Shown: positions 46,596-55,831, numbered from the stretch's first letter. The stretch is DNA of 64,000 nucleotides from Armatimonadota bacterium (GCA_003577165.1 QEUM01000003.1:83486-147485); one strand, 5' to 3'. The notes: a model not told the origin generated them from the sequence alone. Program-made: numbers and translations.

Positions 46596-47285
46596 ATGTC
46601 GGAATCCAACGAATCGCGACTGATCGAGGCCCTGGAGGCCGTGAAGGCCGGTGTGGCGAGGCTCGACGCCGCCCTGGCGGCAGTTCTGGACGACGTCCGA
46701 TCGCTGAGCGATGTCCGCGCGCAACTCGCAGAGTTGAGAGGCGAATTCGAATCCATCAAGTCGCGCGCGGAGTCGCTCGACGCCGCCGTAGGCAAGATCG
46801 AAGCCGCCTTGCATTCTGCGATGAACGTCGCTCGCGATTCCGTTTGCGACCCTTCTCTCAGTCCCGAGGATCGCGTCCGCCTCCACGCTTGCGTGGCTCG
46901 CGTGTTCAGCGAGTTCGGGCAAGCGGGTTTCGAGGTGTATGCGCCGGAGATCGGTTCTCGTCTCGACGAGTCGCGCCACGCGTGCGTCGGCACTGCGAAG
47001 AGCAGTCTTGGGCCGGAAGAGATCGCAGACGTTGTCGCGTGGGGCTACAGTTTCCCAAGCGGCGACCGACGGCTCGCCGAGGTGCTGGTGGGCAGCGGAT
47101 CTCCCAACGTCGAGGTCGAAGAACCGGATACACAGGACGCTCCGTCTGCTGCACCCAAGGCAGGCATCTCGATGCGACTCGACGAGCCGAAGGCTCCCGA
47201 GAAGAAGAAGAAAGCAACGGCCGAGGCCGGCGGGCTGTTTGATCAGCTCGCCGAAGCTGCGAAGCGAAATCAGAAGAAAGAATGA
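46596..47285 (+). CDS. GrpE-like nucleotide exchange factor (putative)
   Basis: A 229-aa protein. ATG 46596 is 5 bp after the upstream stop; the longer open frame merely reads through the end of the carboxypeptidase. Residues 1-85 are a long coiled coil (EALEAVKAGVARLDAAL, DVRAQLAELRGEFESIKSRAESLDAAVGKIEAAL). Residues 100-165 contain a short beta domain with the GrpE-like order: a YAPEIGSRLDESRHACVG block (GrpE: G..FDP..HEAV), then EEIADVVAWGYSF and RRLAEVLVGSG (GrpE: GY....R.lRpA.V.V). The C-terminal 60 residues are Lys/Glu-rich and flexible. A true GrpE would serve DnaK; no dnaK or dnaJ is nearby. A distant relative with another role is possible. Confidence 0.5.
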   Translation: MSESNESRLIEALEAVKAGVARLDAALAAVLDDVRSLSDVRAQLAELRGEFESIKSRAESLDAAVGKIEAALHSAMNVARDSVCDPSLSPEDRVRLHACVARVFSEFGQAGFEVYAPEIGSRLDESRHACVGTAKSSLGPEEIADVVAWGYSFPSGDRRLAEVLVGSGSPNVEVEEPDTQDAPSAAPKAGISMRLDEPKAPEKKKKATAEAGGLFDQLAEAAKRNQKKE

Positions 47286-47890
47286 GGCGCAGGCTCGTTC
47301 CCTGGTCTCGATCGGCATTCGTCGCGCTGTCGCGCGACTCGATCTTGGGGAAAGTTGTGCGAGAACACGGGCCTCCAAAACTCCGCGTTTACACCGACCC
47401 CTTCGCCGCCCTCGTAGCGACGATCGTAGGCCAGCAACTCAGCGGCAAGGCCGCCTCTTCGATCTTTGCACGTTTGCAGTCGCACGTCGGCGAGATCGAA
47501 CCAACTCGTCTTACGGCCACGAAGCCATCCGACCTGCGCTCGTGCGGACTGTCCTCTGCGAAGTGTGAGACCATTCGGGGCGTCGCGCAGGCATGCTGCA
47601 ACGGCCTGGACTTCCGCCGATTGCGCCGGATGGACGATGAGGAGTTGCGATCCGCCCTCCTCGCCATGAAGGGTATCGGCCCGTGGACCGTCGAGATGTT
47701 CATGATGTTTGCGCTAGGAAGACCGGACGTGATGTCCGCAGGCGACCTCGGATTGCGGAAGGGCCTTCGAAACGTCTACAAACTCTCGGACTTACCGAGG
47801 CCCGACGAGTGTTGCGAGATGTTTGAGCGCTGGCGCCCATGGCGCACTGCTGCGAGTTGGTACCTGTGGCGCGCAGCGGAAGACACGTAA
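47282..47890 (+). CDS. HhH-GPD family DNA-3-methyladenine glycosylase II-like protein
   Basis: A 202-aa DNA repair enzyme of the AlkA/HhH-GPD type that removes alkylated bases. The conserved start FAALVATIVGQQLSGKAA, the hairpin LLAMKGIGPWTVEMFMMFALG (helix-hairpin-helix) and catalytic Asp D155 in SAGDLGLRKG are visible, with ERWRPWRTAASWYLWR near the end as in AlkA relatives. The protein lacks the AlkA N-terminal domain, so it resembles the short form of some archaea and bacteria. Its ATG overlaps the stop of the GrpE-like gene in ATGA (4 bp), so it is translationally coupled to it. A candidate terminator of the next, convergent gene lies about 60 bp past the stop. Confidence 0.9.
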   Translation: MRRRLVPWSRSAFVALSRDSILGKVVREHGPPKLRVYTDPFAALVATIVGQQLSGKAASSIFARLQSHVGEIEPTRLTATKPSDLRSCGLSSAKCETIRGVAQACCNGLDFRRLRRMDDEELRSALLAMKGIGPWTVEMFMMFALGRPDVMSAGDLGLRKGLRNVYKLSDLPRPDECCEMFERWRPWRTAASWYLWRAAEDT

Positions 47891-47950
47891 CCATCTGCAG
47901 CGTGCAGATTGGACGCTAAGCGACTCCAGATTGCGCAATCAGAAAAAGGA

Positions 47951-47980
47951 AATCGAGCCCCGGAAATCCGGGGCTCGATT
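47951..47980 (-). terminator. Rho-independent terminator of the first PEP-CTERM gene
   Basis: A perfect 13-bp stem (arms 47951-47963 and 47968-47980) with a 4-nt loop is followed, on the minus strand, by TCCTTTTTCT, a U-rich run. It lies 23 bp after the stop of the gene at 48003-48749. On the plus strand it may also serve the glycosylase gene, though the following sequence is less T-rich. Confidence 0.8.
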
Positions 47981-48002
47981 CTTGGCAGCGAATTGCGAAA
48001 CG

Positions 48003-48749
48003 CTACTTGTTGTTGCGTCGGCGACGTGCTGCTGCGAGTCCTGCGAGGCCGAAACCGAGCGCAAGCATGGTTCCGGGCTCTGGCACAACCCACATCTCGA
48101 TGTTGTCCGCGCCCTCTGCGCCGCTACCCGGATCGTAGATGTTGATTCGTCCGATGACTGCGCCGCCAACCGCCTGCACTCCGAAGAATACTCCGGCGTT
48201 GCTCGCGCCCACCGTGGTGGATCCGAGGAGCACGTTGGTGTCGCTGTACACGTCGATTTTGGCCGAGGTACCACCGGCATAGGACTGAGTCATGAACCCG
48301 ATCCCGGTCTTGTCACGCGACGTGAAGATCAAGTCCAGTGAATCCACGAAGAAGTTCGCGACAACCGTCTTGTCGGGATTGCCGAAGAAGTTCGCGCCCA
48401 GCAAGGCCAGCCCGTCAACGCCGCGAGGATTTACCACTGACGAGTTCGCTTGACCCAGGTTCGACTGGATGATGAGGTTTTCCTCGATCTCCCCCGGCTG
48501 GAAGAAGTTGTTGTTGGTATTGACGTCGAGCGGGTCGTCCATTGAGGAGACCTGCCCGGCGCCAATGCGCGCCTCTTCGAAGTCTTCGACGCCCTTCAGG
48601 AACTTGCCCGCCCCGGCCATGGCCTGGTGGAACGCGCCCTGATCAGAGAAGTAGATGAGGCCGCCCTGGGCGTTCGCCCCGGACGGTGCGCCCACGATGG
48701 ACGCGGCAACAACTGCCCCAAACACGATGCGATGGTTGAATAGTTTCAT
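48003..48749 (-). CDS. PEP-CTERM sorting domain protein (paralogue A)
   Basis: A 248-aa exported protein. Residues 1-28 are a signal peptide (VVAASIVGAPSGANAQ). The C-terminus is a PEP-CTERM tag: VVPEPGTMLALGFGLAGLAA followed by Arg-rich RRRRNNK, the substrate signal of an exosortase, which would remove the tail and attach the protein to the envelope. The middle part is beta-rich (SLDLIFTSRDKTGIGFMT, KIDVYSDTNVLLGSTTV, GRINIYDPGSG) and has no known enzyme motif. The second, very similar paralogue lies 328 bp upstream. AAAGGAGGA lies 12 bp before ATG 48749. No exosortase gene is in the window. Function unknown; adhesion or surface structure is inference. Confidence 0.88.
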   Translation of the reverse strand: MKLFNHRIVFGAVVAASIVGAPSGANAQGGLIYFSDQGAFHQAMAGAGKFLKGVEDFEEARIGAGQVSSMDDPLDVNTNNNFFQPGEIEENLIIQSNLGQANSSVVNPRGVDGLALLGANFFGNPDKTVVANFFVDSLDLIFTSRDKTGIGFMTQSYAGGTSAKIDVYSDTNVLLGSTTVGASNAGVFFGVQAVGGAVIGRINIYDPGSGAEGADNIEMWVVPEPGTMLALGFGLAGLAAARRRRNNK

Positions 48750-49076
48750 CGCTAATTGAGTCCTCCTTTCGAAATTGGGACCCAGCGAGCCAAAGCCCTC
48801 CCCAGTTTCCCAGGGTCACTATAACACGGAAATCTGCCAGCCCCGAGTTTTAAGGGCAAAACCATTGGAAGCAAGGATAAATACTTGGTTCTCTTAGCCA
48901 GGCTAGGTGCAGGCACTGCGGGGCACAACCAACCCCCCCACCCAGTCCCGGGGGCTGGGGCAGGGCCTCCGAAGAGGCCCCCAGCGGAAGGCCGCCACAT
49001 CGGCGCGGGGTCCCGATTGAGGTTTCGAGCCCCTGAGATCCCTGGCCCTGATGGGGCTTAGCGAATAATCAACGAC
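48750..49076 (-). promoter_or_regulatory. Leader and promoter region of PEP-CTERM paralogue A, with hairpins
   Basis: No gene in these 327 bases. TATAGT (48818-48823, minus strand) is a -10 candidate giving a leader of about 60 nt. In the leader, GAAACTGGG and CCCAATTTC (48801-48809 with 48771-48779) can pair, with a loop holding GGGCTTTGGCTCGCT, and AAAGGAGGA (48761-48769) follows. The same order with a changed stem precedes paralogue B. Further hairpins: GGGCCTC/GAGGCCC (48963-48969 with 48974-48980, loop CGAA) and CCCAG/CTGGG around 48941-48960. They lie after the stop of paralogue B and may end its transcript. Confidence 0.5.
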
Positions 49077-49826
49077 CTACTTGTCGCTGCGCCGACGGCG
49101 CACGGCGGCAAGTCCTGCGAGGCCGAAACCGAGCGCAAGCACGGTTCCAGGCTCAGGCACAACCCACATCTCGATGTTGTCCGCGCCTTCGACCGCGTCG
49201 CCCGCTTCAAATATGTTGATTCGGCCGATGGCCGCACCACCAATCGCCTGGACGCCGAAAAACACTCCGGTGTTCGTGGCGTCCACCACAGTTGATCCGA
49301 GGAGCGAATTGGTGTCACTGTACACGTCAATCCGGGCTCGATTTGTCGGTCCGAGGAACGACTGTGTCATGAACCCGATTCCGGTCTTGTTCCTTGAGGT
49401 GAATATCAGGTCCAACGAGTCCACAAACCAGTTCGCAACGACAGTCTTGTCGGGGTTGTTTAGCCAGTTAGCTCCCAGCAAAGCCAGCCCGTCTTCACCG
49501 CGCGGATTCACCGACGACGAGTTCGCTCCGCCCAGGTTCGATTGAACGATCAGGTTCTCTTCGATCTCGCCCGGCTGAAAGAAGCCGTTGTTCGTATTGG
49601 CGTCCAGGGGGTCATCTATCGCGGCTATCTGCGTTGCGCCGATGCGGGCCTCTTCGAAGTCTTCGATGCCCTTCAAGAACTTGCCCGCCCCGGCCATGGC
49701 CTGGTGGAATGCGCTCTGATTGGTAAAGAAAATCAGGCTACCCCCGGCCTTCGCCCCAGACGGGACGCCCAGAATGGCCGCGCCCAGAATGCACCCAAAC
49801 ACAAAGCGATGTGCGTTCAGTTTCAT
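49077..49826 (-). CDS. PEP-CTERM sorting domain protein (paralogue B)
   Basis: A 249-aa exported protein, about three-quarters identical to paralogue A over its whole length (shared: AFHQAMAGAGKFLKG, EDFEEARIGA, FFQPGEIEENLI, NPDKTVVAN, SLDLIFTSR, GADNIEMWVVPEPGT). ATG 49826 is preferred; the open frame to 49904 has no signal sequence. Residues 1-27 are a signal peptide (ILGAAILGVPSGAKA) and the tail is VVPEPGTVLALGFGLAGLAA then RRRRSDK. Differences cluster in the signal and in a loop (about residues 150-165). AAAGGAGGA lies 11 bp before the ATG. The tandem arrangement shows a recent duplication that included the leader. Confidence 0.88.
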   Translation of the reverse strand: MKLNAHRFVFGCILGAAILGVPSGAKAGGSLIFFTNQSAFHQAMAGAGKFLKGIEDFEEARIGATQIAAIDDPLDANTNNGFFQPGEIEENLIVQSNLGGANSSSVNPRGEDGLALLGANWLNNPDKTVVANWFVDSLDLIFTSRNKTGIGFMTQSFLGPTNRARIDVYSDTNSLLGSTVVDATNTGVFFGVQAIGGAAIGRINIFEAGDAVEGADNIEMWVVPEPGTVLALGFGLAGLAAVRRRRSDK

Positions 49827-50139
49827 CGCAATTGAGTCCTCCTTTCGAAAACTGGGATGTAGCGAGCCAAGGCCCACCCAAGTTCCCCACTCCAAATATA
49901 ACACGGTAATCCGATCGGATACGGCCTTTCTCGCCGATGGACTACAAGCCGGTATTAATATCTGGTTCGATTCGCCTGCCTAACCCCTCGGCTTCTGTGG
50001 CCCGCGGGCCGCTGGGCCGGACGGTTTCCCGTTCCGTCGACGTCGTGCACCCCTTGGCCGTCGGCATCCACCCGCGATTGCGGCCCGAACTTCAAATTGC
50101 AAACCGGCTCCGCCACACGCCAGCCATAATCGTCAGGCA
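49827..50139 (-). promoter_or_regulatory. Leader and promoter region of PEP-CTERM paralogue B; divergent phyH-like gene promoter
   Basis: No gene in these 313 bases. TATATT (49895-49900, minus strand) with upstream CCGTGT mirrors the -10 of paralogue A. The leader contains GAACTTGGG and CCCAGTTTTC around a loop with TGGGCCTTGGCTCGCT, then AAAGGAGGA (49837-49845). Bases 49920-50120 hold nothing I can name. CATAAT (50125-50130, plus strand) is the -10 of the dioxygenase-like gene. Confidence 0.5.
50125..50130 (+). promoter_or_regulatory. Candidate -10 element giving a leaderless transcript of the phytanoyl-CoA dioxygenase-like gene
   Basis: CATAAT is 9 bp before ATG 50140, with no Shine-Dalgarno sequence between. 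Transcription would begin about 2-3 bp before the start codon. Confidence 0.4.
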
Positions 50140-50925
50140 ATGCCTCTCGAAACCCAGGAATCCGCTGAAATCAGCCGGTTCTTCCAAGAGAACGGCTACG
50201 TCGTCGCAAAGGGCCTGTTTTCCCGGGACGAACTCTCGTCGCTCGAAGCGGAGTTCGACCGAATCGTTTCACAAATCACTGCGACCGGAGAGAACGTCAA
50301 CGCACGCTGGGCCGGGCCCGAGATGGAAAGGCTGGCTGCGACGGAGACGACCGTCGTCCACACGCACAACGTGCAGCAATTCTCCGGGACGTGGCTGCGT
50401 GCGATGCTGAACGAGAAGTTCCTCGATGTCACCGAAGCCATTCTCGGACCCGACATCGTCCTGCATCACACGAAGTTGTTCCTCAAGCCGCCGGAGAAAG
50501 GATCACCCTTCCCGATGCACCAAGACTGGAGCTACTTCCCAACGGACAAAGACACAATGATCGCCGGCATCATCCACTTGTCCGAAGCGACGGACGAAAT
50601 GGGATGCCTACGGGTCTATCCGGGAACGCACAGGCTGGGAAGACTCGAGGGATCCATGGGCAGCACCGATCTGCTGACGGAACGCTATCCCATCGAGGGC
50701 GCGACTGTCCTCGAAGCCGAACCGGGCGACGTCGTCTTCTTCCATTACTTCCTCATCCACGGCTCGATGCCGAACCGATCGAGCAAGCCCCGGAAGACGG
50801 TGCTTGTCCAAGTGCATGCAGGAGACGACGAAGCCGTCCACAACCCGCACCATCCCTATGAGAGGCTGGTCCTCCGCGGCTGGAATCACAGGATGTCGCG
50901 CGAAATCGCCAACCTCGTGAAGTGA
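50140..50925 (+). CDS. Phytanoyl-CoA dioxygenase (PhyH) family Fe(II)/2-oxoglutarate oxygenase
   Basis: A 261-aa non-heme iron oxygenase. The metal site is H127-x-D129 in MHQDWSYFP with distal H207 in FLIHGSMPNRS; the 2-oxoglutarate-binding Arg is probably in PNRSSKPRKTV. The early FFQENGYVVAKGLFSRDEL and the RVYPGTHRLGRLEG, LEAEPGDVVFFHYF blocks are family-typical. No signal peptide, so cytoplasmic. Members hydroxylate small molecules, from phytanoyl-CoA to secondary metabolites and ectoine; the substrate here is unknown. It stands alone on its strand with a candidate leaderless promoter; downstream, 50965-50980 can form a short hairpin (GGGGCA/TGCCCC). Confidence 0.88.
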   Translation: MPLETQESAEISRFFQENGYVVAKGLFSRDELSSLEAEFDRIVSQITATGENVNARWAGPEMERLAATETTVVHTHNVQQFSGTWLRAMLNEKFLDVTEAILGPDIVLHHTKLFLKPPEKGSPFPMHQDWSYFPTDKDTMIAGIIHLSEATDEMGCLRVYPGTHRLGRLEGSMGSTDLLTERYPIEGATVLEAEPGDVVFFHYFLIHGSMPNRSSKPRKTVLVQVHAGDDEAVHNPHHPYERLVLRGWNHRMSREIANLVK

Positions 50926-51058
50926 TGAGAAAGAGGGGTGGCTCGCCTCGGGGATGAGGGGCCGGGGGCATCCTTGCCCCGTCCTCCGTTACCACCCAGT
51001 CCTTGGTGACAGCCGCCCTGAGTATAGACGGACGATCCGCCCAAAAGCAACCGATTTT

Positions 51059-51439
51059 TCAGCCTGCAGCCCGGGAAACCGGGGCAGAAGGCATCTTCGT
51101 GTGGAGAACTCCGAGCACATGCAGGGGGGCCGAGGCCTGCGACCAGACAGGCTTCGAGCGGTTCCAATATGCAAAGTACACCGGGCTCCCGTCGCGGCTC
51201 CGACTCCAGCCGTCTCGTCCGGGACCCGTTACAACCATGACGTAGGCGGACGGCGGCACGACGACGTCGTCCGAGAACACGAACATGCGGTCAGGGTTGA
51301 AGCCCTCGCCCCCGCAGAACGCAAACTCGTCAGTTAGGATCGTTCCGCGAAGGTGGATCTTCAACACGCCTTGGTTCTGAAGCAGCACGAACTCATCGCA
51401 CGCTTCTTCACCCGATTGGACGCCGACGATTCTCAGCAT
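51059..51439 (-). CDS. Small beta-rich protein of unknown function (126 aa)
   Basis: A 126-aa protein started by ATG 51439 after GGGAAGGGAG, a strong ribosome site, which supports a real gene. The sequence begins LRIVGVQSGEEACDEFVLLQNQG, a strand-turn-strand pattern as in lamin-tail-type domains (a hydrophobic start, then E-F-V-x-L-x-N), and continues with alternating strands (AYVMVVTGPGRDGW, VYFAYWNRSKPVWSQ, PLHVLGVLH). No signal peptide and no cysteine pattern. It is the last small gene before nrdJ on the same strand (82 bp after the nrdJ end). The lamin-tail comparison is by pattern only. Confidence 0.6.
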   Translation of the reverse strand: MLRIVGVQSGEEACDEFVLLQNQGVLKIHLRGTILTDEFAFCGGEGFNPDRMFVFSDDVVVPPSAYVMVVTGPGRDGWSRSRDGSPVYFAYWNRSKPVWSQASAPLHVLGVLHTKMPSAPVSRAAG

Positions 51440-51520
51440 CTCCCTTCCCTGAATCCATAGACGAAGGCGACGGCGAAAAGGAACTTTCGCCGCCGCATTT
51501 TGTGAAACCCCGACCCTAAA

Positions 51521-54500
51521 CTAACTGCAGCCGCTCGTCGCCCCGCAAGACACGCACTTGAGGCAGGTGCCGTTTCGCACCATCGTGAACAGGCCGCAGT
51601 CCGGACACGGATCGCCCTCGTAGCCTTTCATCCGCGCTTCCTGGACCTTCTCGGCTTCTGCGCCACCGACGGCGACCTTCGCCTTCGCGGTCTTCTTGCT
51701 TTCCTTGCCGGTCTTTGCGACGCGGAAGCCGGCGCCCTCGTGATCCTCGAAAGATCGGCCGGGGATTTGCCGATCCGCAGAGAACTCGTCCACGATCTCT
51801 TCCTCTTCGAACTCGACCTCTTCGGCCGGTCGGCCCAGCGTGTCGCTGCGCAGATCCTCCTGAGAAACCTGCATGAAGTCGGTCCTGCCCAGGTAACTGA
51901 CAGCCAATTCGCGGAAGATGTAGTCGATCACGGAGGTCGCCATCTTGATGTGGTCGTTGCCCGAGACGATGCCGTTCGGCTCGAAGCGGGTGAACACGAA
52001 GGCCTCCACGTACTCTTCGAGCGGCACCCCGTACTGAAGGCCGAGAGACACGGCGATCGCGAAGCAGTTCATTAGGCTTCGGAACGCAGCGCCCTCCCGA
52101 TGCATGTCAATGAAGATCTCGCCGAGGCTGCCGTCCTCGTACTCTCCCGTACGAATGTAGACCTTGTGCCCCCCGACCCGCGCCTTCTGCGTGTAGCCTC
52201 GCCGCCGCGAAGGCAGGAGGTGCCGCTTGGCGATGTAGCGGTAGATCAGTTTCTGTGCCGCCTTCACCGGGGCCGGCAGTTCGGAGTCGATCTCCATGAG
52301 CGCCGTCGCCGCCTCGTCGGCCGCCGCGTTGAGCGGCTGACTCAGCTTCGATCCGTCTCGATACAGAGCGTTCGCCTTGAGTCCGAGTTTCCAACTCAGC
52401 ACGTAAGCGTCGGAGATGTCCTCCACGCTCGCGCTGCTCGGCAGGTTGATCGTCTTGCTGATCGCACCGGAGATGAACGGCTGCGCAGCCGCCATTTGGC
52501 GGATGTGACCGTCAGTCGAGATGAACCTCCGTCCGATCTTTCCGCAGCGATTGGCGCAGTCGAAAACGGGGTAATGCTCGCGCTTCAAGTGGGGCGCGCC
52601 CTCGATGGTCATCGTCCCGCAAACGAACGAGTTCGCCGCTTCGATCTCCTCCTTCGAGAAGCCGAGCGCTTCGAGCATCGAGAAGTTCCAGTCGGCCAGT
52701 TGCTGCTTCGTGAACCCGAGCTTCTCGACGCAGAACTCCTCACCCAGAACATGCCTGTTGAACACGAAGCGTATGTCGAACGCAGTCTTCAAGGCATCCT
52801 CGATCAACCCGATCGCGTGATCGTCGAAGTTGCGCTCCTTGAGGTCCGCGTGCGAGATCGCCGGGGACCCCACGAGGCTGCCGTGTCCCACGCAATACCG
52901 GATGATGTCCTCGATCTGCTCGATGTTGTAGCCCAGCCGCTCCAGCGCAGGCGGAATGGACTGGTTGATGATCTTGAAGTACCCCCCACCCGCGAGCTTC
53001 TTGAACTTCACGAGCGCGAAGTCCGGCTCGATGCCGGTCGTGTCGCAGTCCATGATCAAGCCGATCGTTCCGGTCGGCGCAAGCACCGTGACTTGGGCGT
53101 TTCGAAATCCGTGCGCTTCGCCCAACTCCACGGCCCGATCCCACGCCTCGCGCGCCGCCTTCAGAAGGTCGGTCGGGCACTCGTCGGGGTCGATCCCCAT
53201 CGGAACGATGGACAGATTCTCGTAAGTTTCGGCCGAATTGTTGTATGCGGCCCGTCGGTGGTTCCGGATGACGCGCAGCATGGCGTCCCGGTTCTGCCGA
53301 TAGCCGGAGAAGACCCCCTTCTCCCTCGCCATCTCTGCGGATACAGCGTACGCCTCGCCTCCGAGAATGGCGGTCAATGCGCCCGTGATCGCATAACCTT
53401 GCGGACTCTCGTACGGTATCGCCATGCGCATCAGCAGCGCGCCGAGATTCGCGTATCCGAGACCGAGCGTGCGATATTCATACGAAAGCCTCGCAATCTC
53501 CTTGCTCGGGAACTGAGCCATGAGAACGCTGATTTCGAGAACGATCGTCCACAGCCGAATCGCGTGCTTGTAGCCTTCGACGTCGAACTTTCCAGTCTGG
53601 TCGTCGTAAAACCGGACGAGGTTGATGCTCGCCAAATTGCACGCCGTGTCGTCGAGGAACATGTACTCGCTGCAGGGGTTGCTCGCTCGAATCGGGCCGC
53701 TGTTCGGACACGTGTGCCACTCGTTGATGGTCGTGTCGTACTGCAGACCGGGATCGGCGCAAGCCCACGCGCTGTAGCAAACGTCGTCCCAAAGTTCTCT
53801 CGCTTTGACGAACCTTGCGACCTCGCCTGACTTCCGCCACCGAAGCGCGAACTCCTCGTTCTCCTCGACCGCCTTCAGGAAGTCGTTGGTGACTCGCACC
53901 GAGTTGTTCGAGTTCTGCCCGCTGACTGTGAGATACGCGTCCGAATCCCAGTCGGTGTCGTACGTCGGAAACTCGATAGACGTATATCCGTTTTCCGACA
54001 GTTGGATGACCCTTTGGATGTAGTTCAGCGGTATCTGCGCCGCCTTCGCGGCCGCCACGGCATCTCTCAGTTTGAGGTTCTTCCTCGGATCGAATCGGTC
54101 TTCGTCGTTCGGCCAATCCCGGTACGCCTTCATGACGGCGTTCAAGTGTTGGTTGCACAGTTTCGACCCCGCCACGAGCGACGCGACCTTCTGCTCTTCG
54201 ATGACCTTCCACTTGACGAACGTCTCGATGTCCGGGTGGTCCACGTCCAGGCAGACCATCTTCGCGGCGCGCCTCGTGGTGCCGCCGGACTTGATCGCTC
54301 CCGCGCTCCGATCGCCGACGCGGAGGAAGGACATGAGCCCGCTCGATTTCCCGCCCCCGCTCAGGGGTTCGCCGTCAGCGCGGATGGCGCTGAAGTTCGT
54401 TCCGACGCCGCTCCCGTACTTGAAGATGCGCGCTTCGCGCGTCCACAAGTCCATGATTCCGCCGGTATTGACGAGATCGTCCTTCACCGACAGGATGAAG

Positions 54501-55012
54501 CAGGCGTGGGGCTGAGGACGCTCGTACGCGCTGGTGCTCGGCTTCAGCTCGCCTGTCTCCGGATCCACGTACCAGTGACCCTGAGGCGGACCCTCGATTC
54601 CATAAGCGAAGTTCAGTCCTGTGTTGAACCACTGAGGGCTGTTCGGCGCGGCGATCTGCTTGGCGAGCATGTAGCAGAGCTCGTCATAAAACGCCTGAGC
54701 ATCTTCGGGCGTGTCGAAGTAGCCATGCTGCTCACCCCAATGACGCCAACAGCCGGCCAGCCGATGAAAAACTTCACGAGCGTCGGTCTCACCGCCTTCG
54801 ACTCCGTCCGGTTTCGGAACTCCGGCCTTCCTGAAGTACTTCTGCGCAAGGATGTCGGTCGCGACTTGGCTCCACTCGCTCGGCACCTGCACGCTGTCGA
54901 GCGAAAACACCAGCGATCCATCGGGATTTCGAATCTCCGACCTCCGTGTCGCGAATTCGATCCCTTCGTAAGGATCCTTGCCACTCTCTGTAAAGTAGCG
55001 TTCGATATGCAT
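51521..55012 (-). CDS. nrdJ: Adenosylcobalamin-dependent (class II) ribonucleotide reductase
   Basis: An 1163-aa enzyme that reduces ribonucleoside di- or triphosphates to deoxy forms using B12. Family features: [14 protein letters not shown], the region [20 protein letters not shown], the thiyl-radical Cys region [15 protein letters not shown] (about residue 450) with the radical-relay cysteines, [32 protein letters not shown] and the C-terminal zinc-ribbon-like tail [15 protein letters not shown] (CxxC pairs). The length and single-chain form match the long NrdJ of many bacteria with oxygen-tolerant dNTP synthesis. GGAGGAAAATAGG precedes the ATG. It is 62 bp downstream of nrdR on the same strand, so one operon. 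No nrdA/nrdB/nrdD seen here. Confidence 0.97.
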   Translation of the reverse strand: MHIERYFTESGKDPYEGIEFATRRSEIRNPDGSLVFSLDSVQVPSEWSQVATDILAQKYFRKAGVPKPDGVEGGETDAREVFHRLAGCWRHWGEQHGYFDTPEDAQAFYDELCYMLAKQIAAPNSPQWFNTGLNFAYGIEGPPQGHWYVDPETGELKPSTSAYERPQPHACFILSVKDDLVNTGGIMDLWTREARIFKYGSGVGTNFSAIRADGEPLSGGGKSSGLMSFLRVGDRSAGAIKSGGTTRRAAKMVCLDVDHPDIETFVKWKVIEEQKVASLVAGSKLCNQHLNAVMKAYRDWPNDEDRFDPRKNLKLRDAVAAAKAAQIPLNYIQRVIQLSENGYTSIEFPTYDTDWDSDAYLTVSGQNSNNSVRVTNDFLKAVEENEEFALRWRKSGEVARFVKARELWDDVCYSAWACADPGLQYDTTINEWHTCPNSGPIRASNPCSEYMFLDDTACNLASINLVRFYDDQTGKFDVEGYKHAIRLWTIVLEISVLMAQFPSKEIARLSYEYRTLGLGYANLGALLMRMAIPYESPQGYAITGALTAILGGEAYAVSAEMAREKGVFSGYRQNRDAMLRVIRNHRRAAYNNSAETYENLSIVPMGIDPDECPTDLLKAAREAWDRAVELGEAHGFRNAQVTVLAPTGTIGLIMDCDTTGIEPDFALVKFKKLAGGGYFKIINQSIPPALERLGYNIEQIEDIIRYCVGHGSLVGSPAISHADLKERNFDDHAIGLIEDALKTAFDIRFVFNRHVLGEEFCVEKLGFTKQQLADWNFSMLEALGFSKEEIEAANSFVCGTMTIEGAPHLKREHYPVFDCANRCGKIGRRFISTDGHIRQMAAAQPFISGAISKTINLPSSASVEDISDAYVLSWKLGLKANALYRDGSKLSQPLNAAADEAATALMEIDSELPAPVKAAQKLIYRYIAKRHLLPSRRRGYTQKARVGGHKVYIRTGEYEDGSLGEIFIDMHREGAAFRSLMNCFAIAVSLGLQYGVPLEEYVEAFVFTRFEPNGIVSGNDHIKMATSVIDYIFRELAVSYLGRTDFMQVSQEDLRSDTLGRPAEEVEFEEEEIVDEFSADRQIPGRSFEDHEGAGFRVAKTGKESKKTAKAKVAVGGAEAEKVQEARMKGYEGDPCPDCGLFTMVRNGTCLKCVSCGATSGCS

Positions 55013-55074
55013 CCTATTTTCCTCCTCCCTGATGGACCCTCGGGTCCTCGATGTTCTTCCTTGCGACGCCTGGA

Positions 55075-55563
55075 TTAATGAGTGATCGAGTCTGCAACGA
55101 CGGGGCGACGCTTCTTCCGTCGTAAAGAGCCAACGAAGGCGTGAAACTCCTCGGGGTCATCGAATTCTCTGTACACGCTCGCGAATCGGATGTACGCGAC
55201 GGGGTCCAACTCTTCCAGTCTGTCGAGCACCAGTTCGCCGATCCGCGATGAAGGAATCTCGCTCAAGTGCGAATCCAAAAGTTGCGCCTCGACCTCTTGC
55301 GCCGCTGCTGTGAGAACCGCCGTCGGTACGGGCCTCTTGCGGCAGGCCACCGCCATACTGTTGAGCACCTTCCCTCGCTGGAACGGCTCGCGCCGCCCAT
55401 CCTTCTTCACGACGACCGGGAACCTCTCTTCGATTTCCTCGAATGTCGTGAATCTGCGTCCGCACTCCATGCACTCGCGGCGACGTCGAATCGCCTCGCC
55501 CTCGCGGGCCGACCTGGTTTCGATCACCCTGTCCTCAGGGTGTCCGCAGTACGGACATTTCAT
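55075..55563 (-). CDS. nrdR: Transcriptional repressor NrdR
   Basis: A 162-aa regulator of ribonucleotide reductase genes. The zinc ribbon is C3-x2-C6 and C31-x2-C34 (MKCPYC, ECMEC), followed by an ATP-cone domain (residues about 49-139, [21 protein letters not shown]) that senses ATP/dATP. The true start is ATG 55563 with GGAGGCGTTCCT before it; the open frame extends 22 codons further without merit. It represses nrd genes when dATP is high. It is first in the nrdR-nrdJ unit, and its own promoter carries an NrdR-box candidate, so it likely controls itself and nrdJ. Confidence 0.96.
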   Translation of the reverse strand: MKCPYCGHPEDRVIETRSAREGEAIRRRRECMECGRRFTTFEEIEERFPVVVKKDGRREPFQRGKVLNSMAVACRKRPVPTAVLTAAAQEVEAQLLDSHLSEIPSSRIGELVLDRLEELDPVAYIRFASVYREFDDPEEFHAFVGSLRRKKRRPVVADSITH

Positions 55564-55608
55564 AGGAACGCCTCCCCCGCTCCTGCCGAGAAGCCGGCTC
55601 AGATATAG

Positions 55609-55648
55609 GGGTTGCTCATAGTGTAGCACCCTACATATCGTGTGTCAA
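55609..55648 (-). promoter_or_regulatory. Promoter of nrdR-nrdJ with candidate NrdR boxes
   Basis: On the minus strand TTGACA (55648-55643), a 17-bp spacer and TACACT (55625-55620) form a sigma70-type promoter. A 16-bp site, ACACGATATGTAGGGT (55643-55628), lies across the -35/spacer and matches 13 of 16 positions of the palindromic NrdR box (acaCwAtATaTwGtgt). A second, weaker half-matching site (ACACTATG..., 55624-55609) overlaps the -10. NrdR bound here would block RNA polymerase, giving autoregulation. The consensus is from family knowledge; spacing of the two sites (19 bp) is not the usual 31-32 bp, so the second site is uncertain. Confidence 0.6.
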
Positions 55649-55831
55649 GGGTCTGGCGGCCTTTTCTCGAAGGAATCCCAGGGAAGGGTTCTTCCCCACC
55701 CTTTCCTCACCCTTTCCACGGGGTTTTGCACGGGCTTTTACACACCCCTTCCCAGCCTCAGAGCCCAACCGAACCGGTCCCAGGCCGCCAGCCCCTTGCG
55801 CTCCGAGGGTATCTTTACCGCCGCACCGCGT

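Noticed and set aside
48771..48810. Sigma54 promoter (TGGC..., as known for some PEP-CTERM genes)
   Set aside because: TTGGCTCGCT lacks the paired TTGC at the -12 spacing.
48771..48823. Known riboswitch class in the PEP-CTERM leader
   Set aside because: The leader pairing and loop do not match c-di-GMP, SAM or other consensus I can recall; reported only as an unknown conserved leader.
48752..49000. 82-aa open frame between the PEP-CTERM paralogues
   Set aside because: Lies in the leader and hairpin region; Pro/Gly/Ala/Trp-biased with no ribosome site.
52100..53830. 576-aa plus-strand open frame
   Set aside because: Antisense to nrdJ; no start signal, Arg/Asp/Val-biased shadow.
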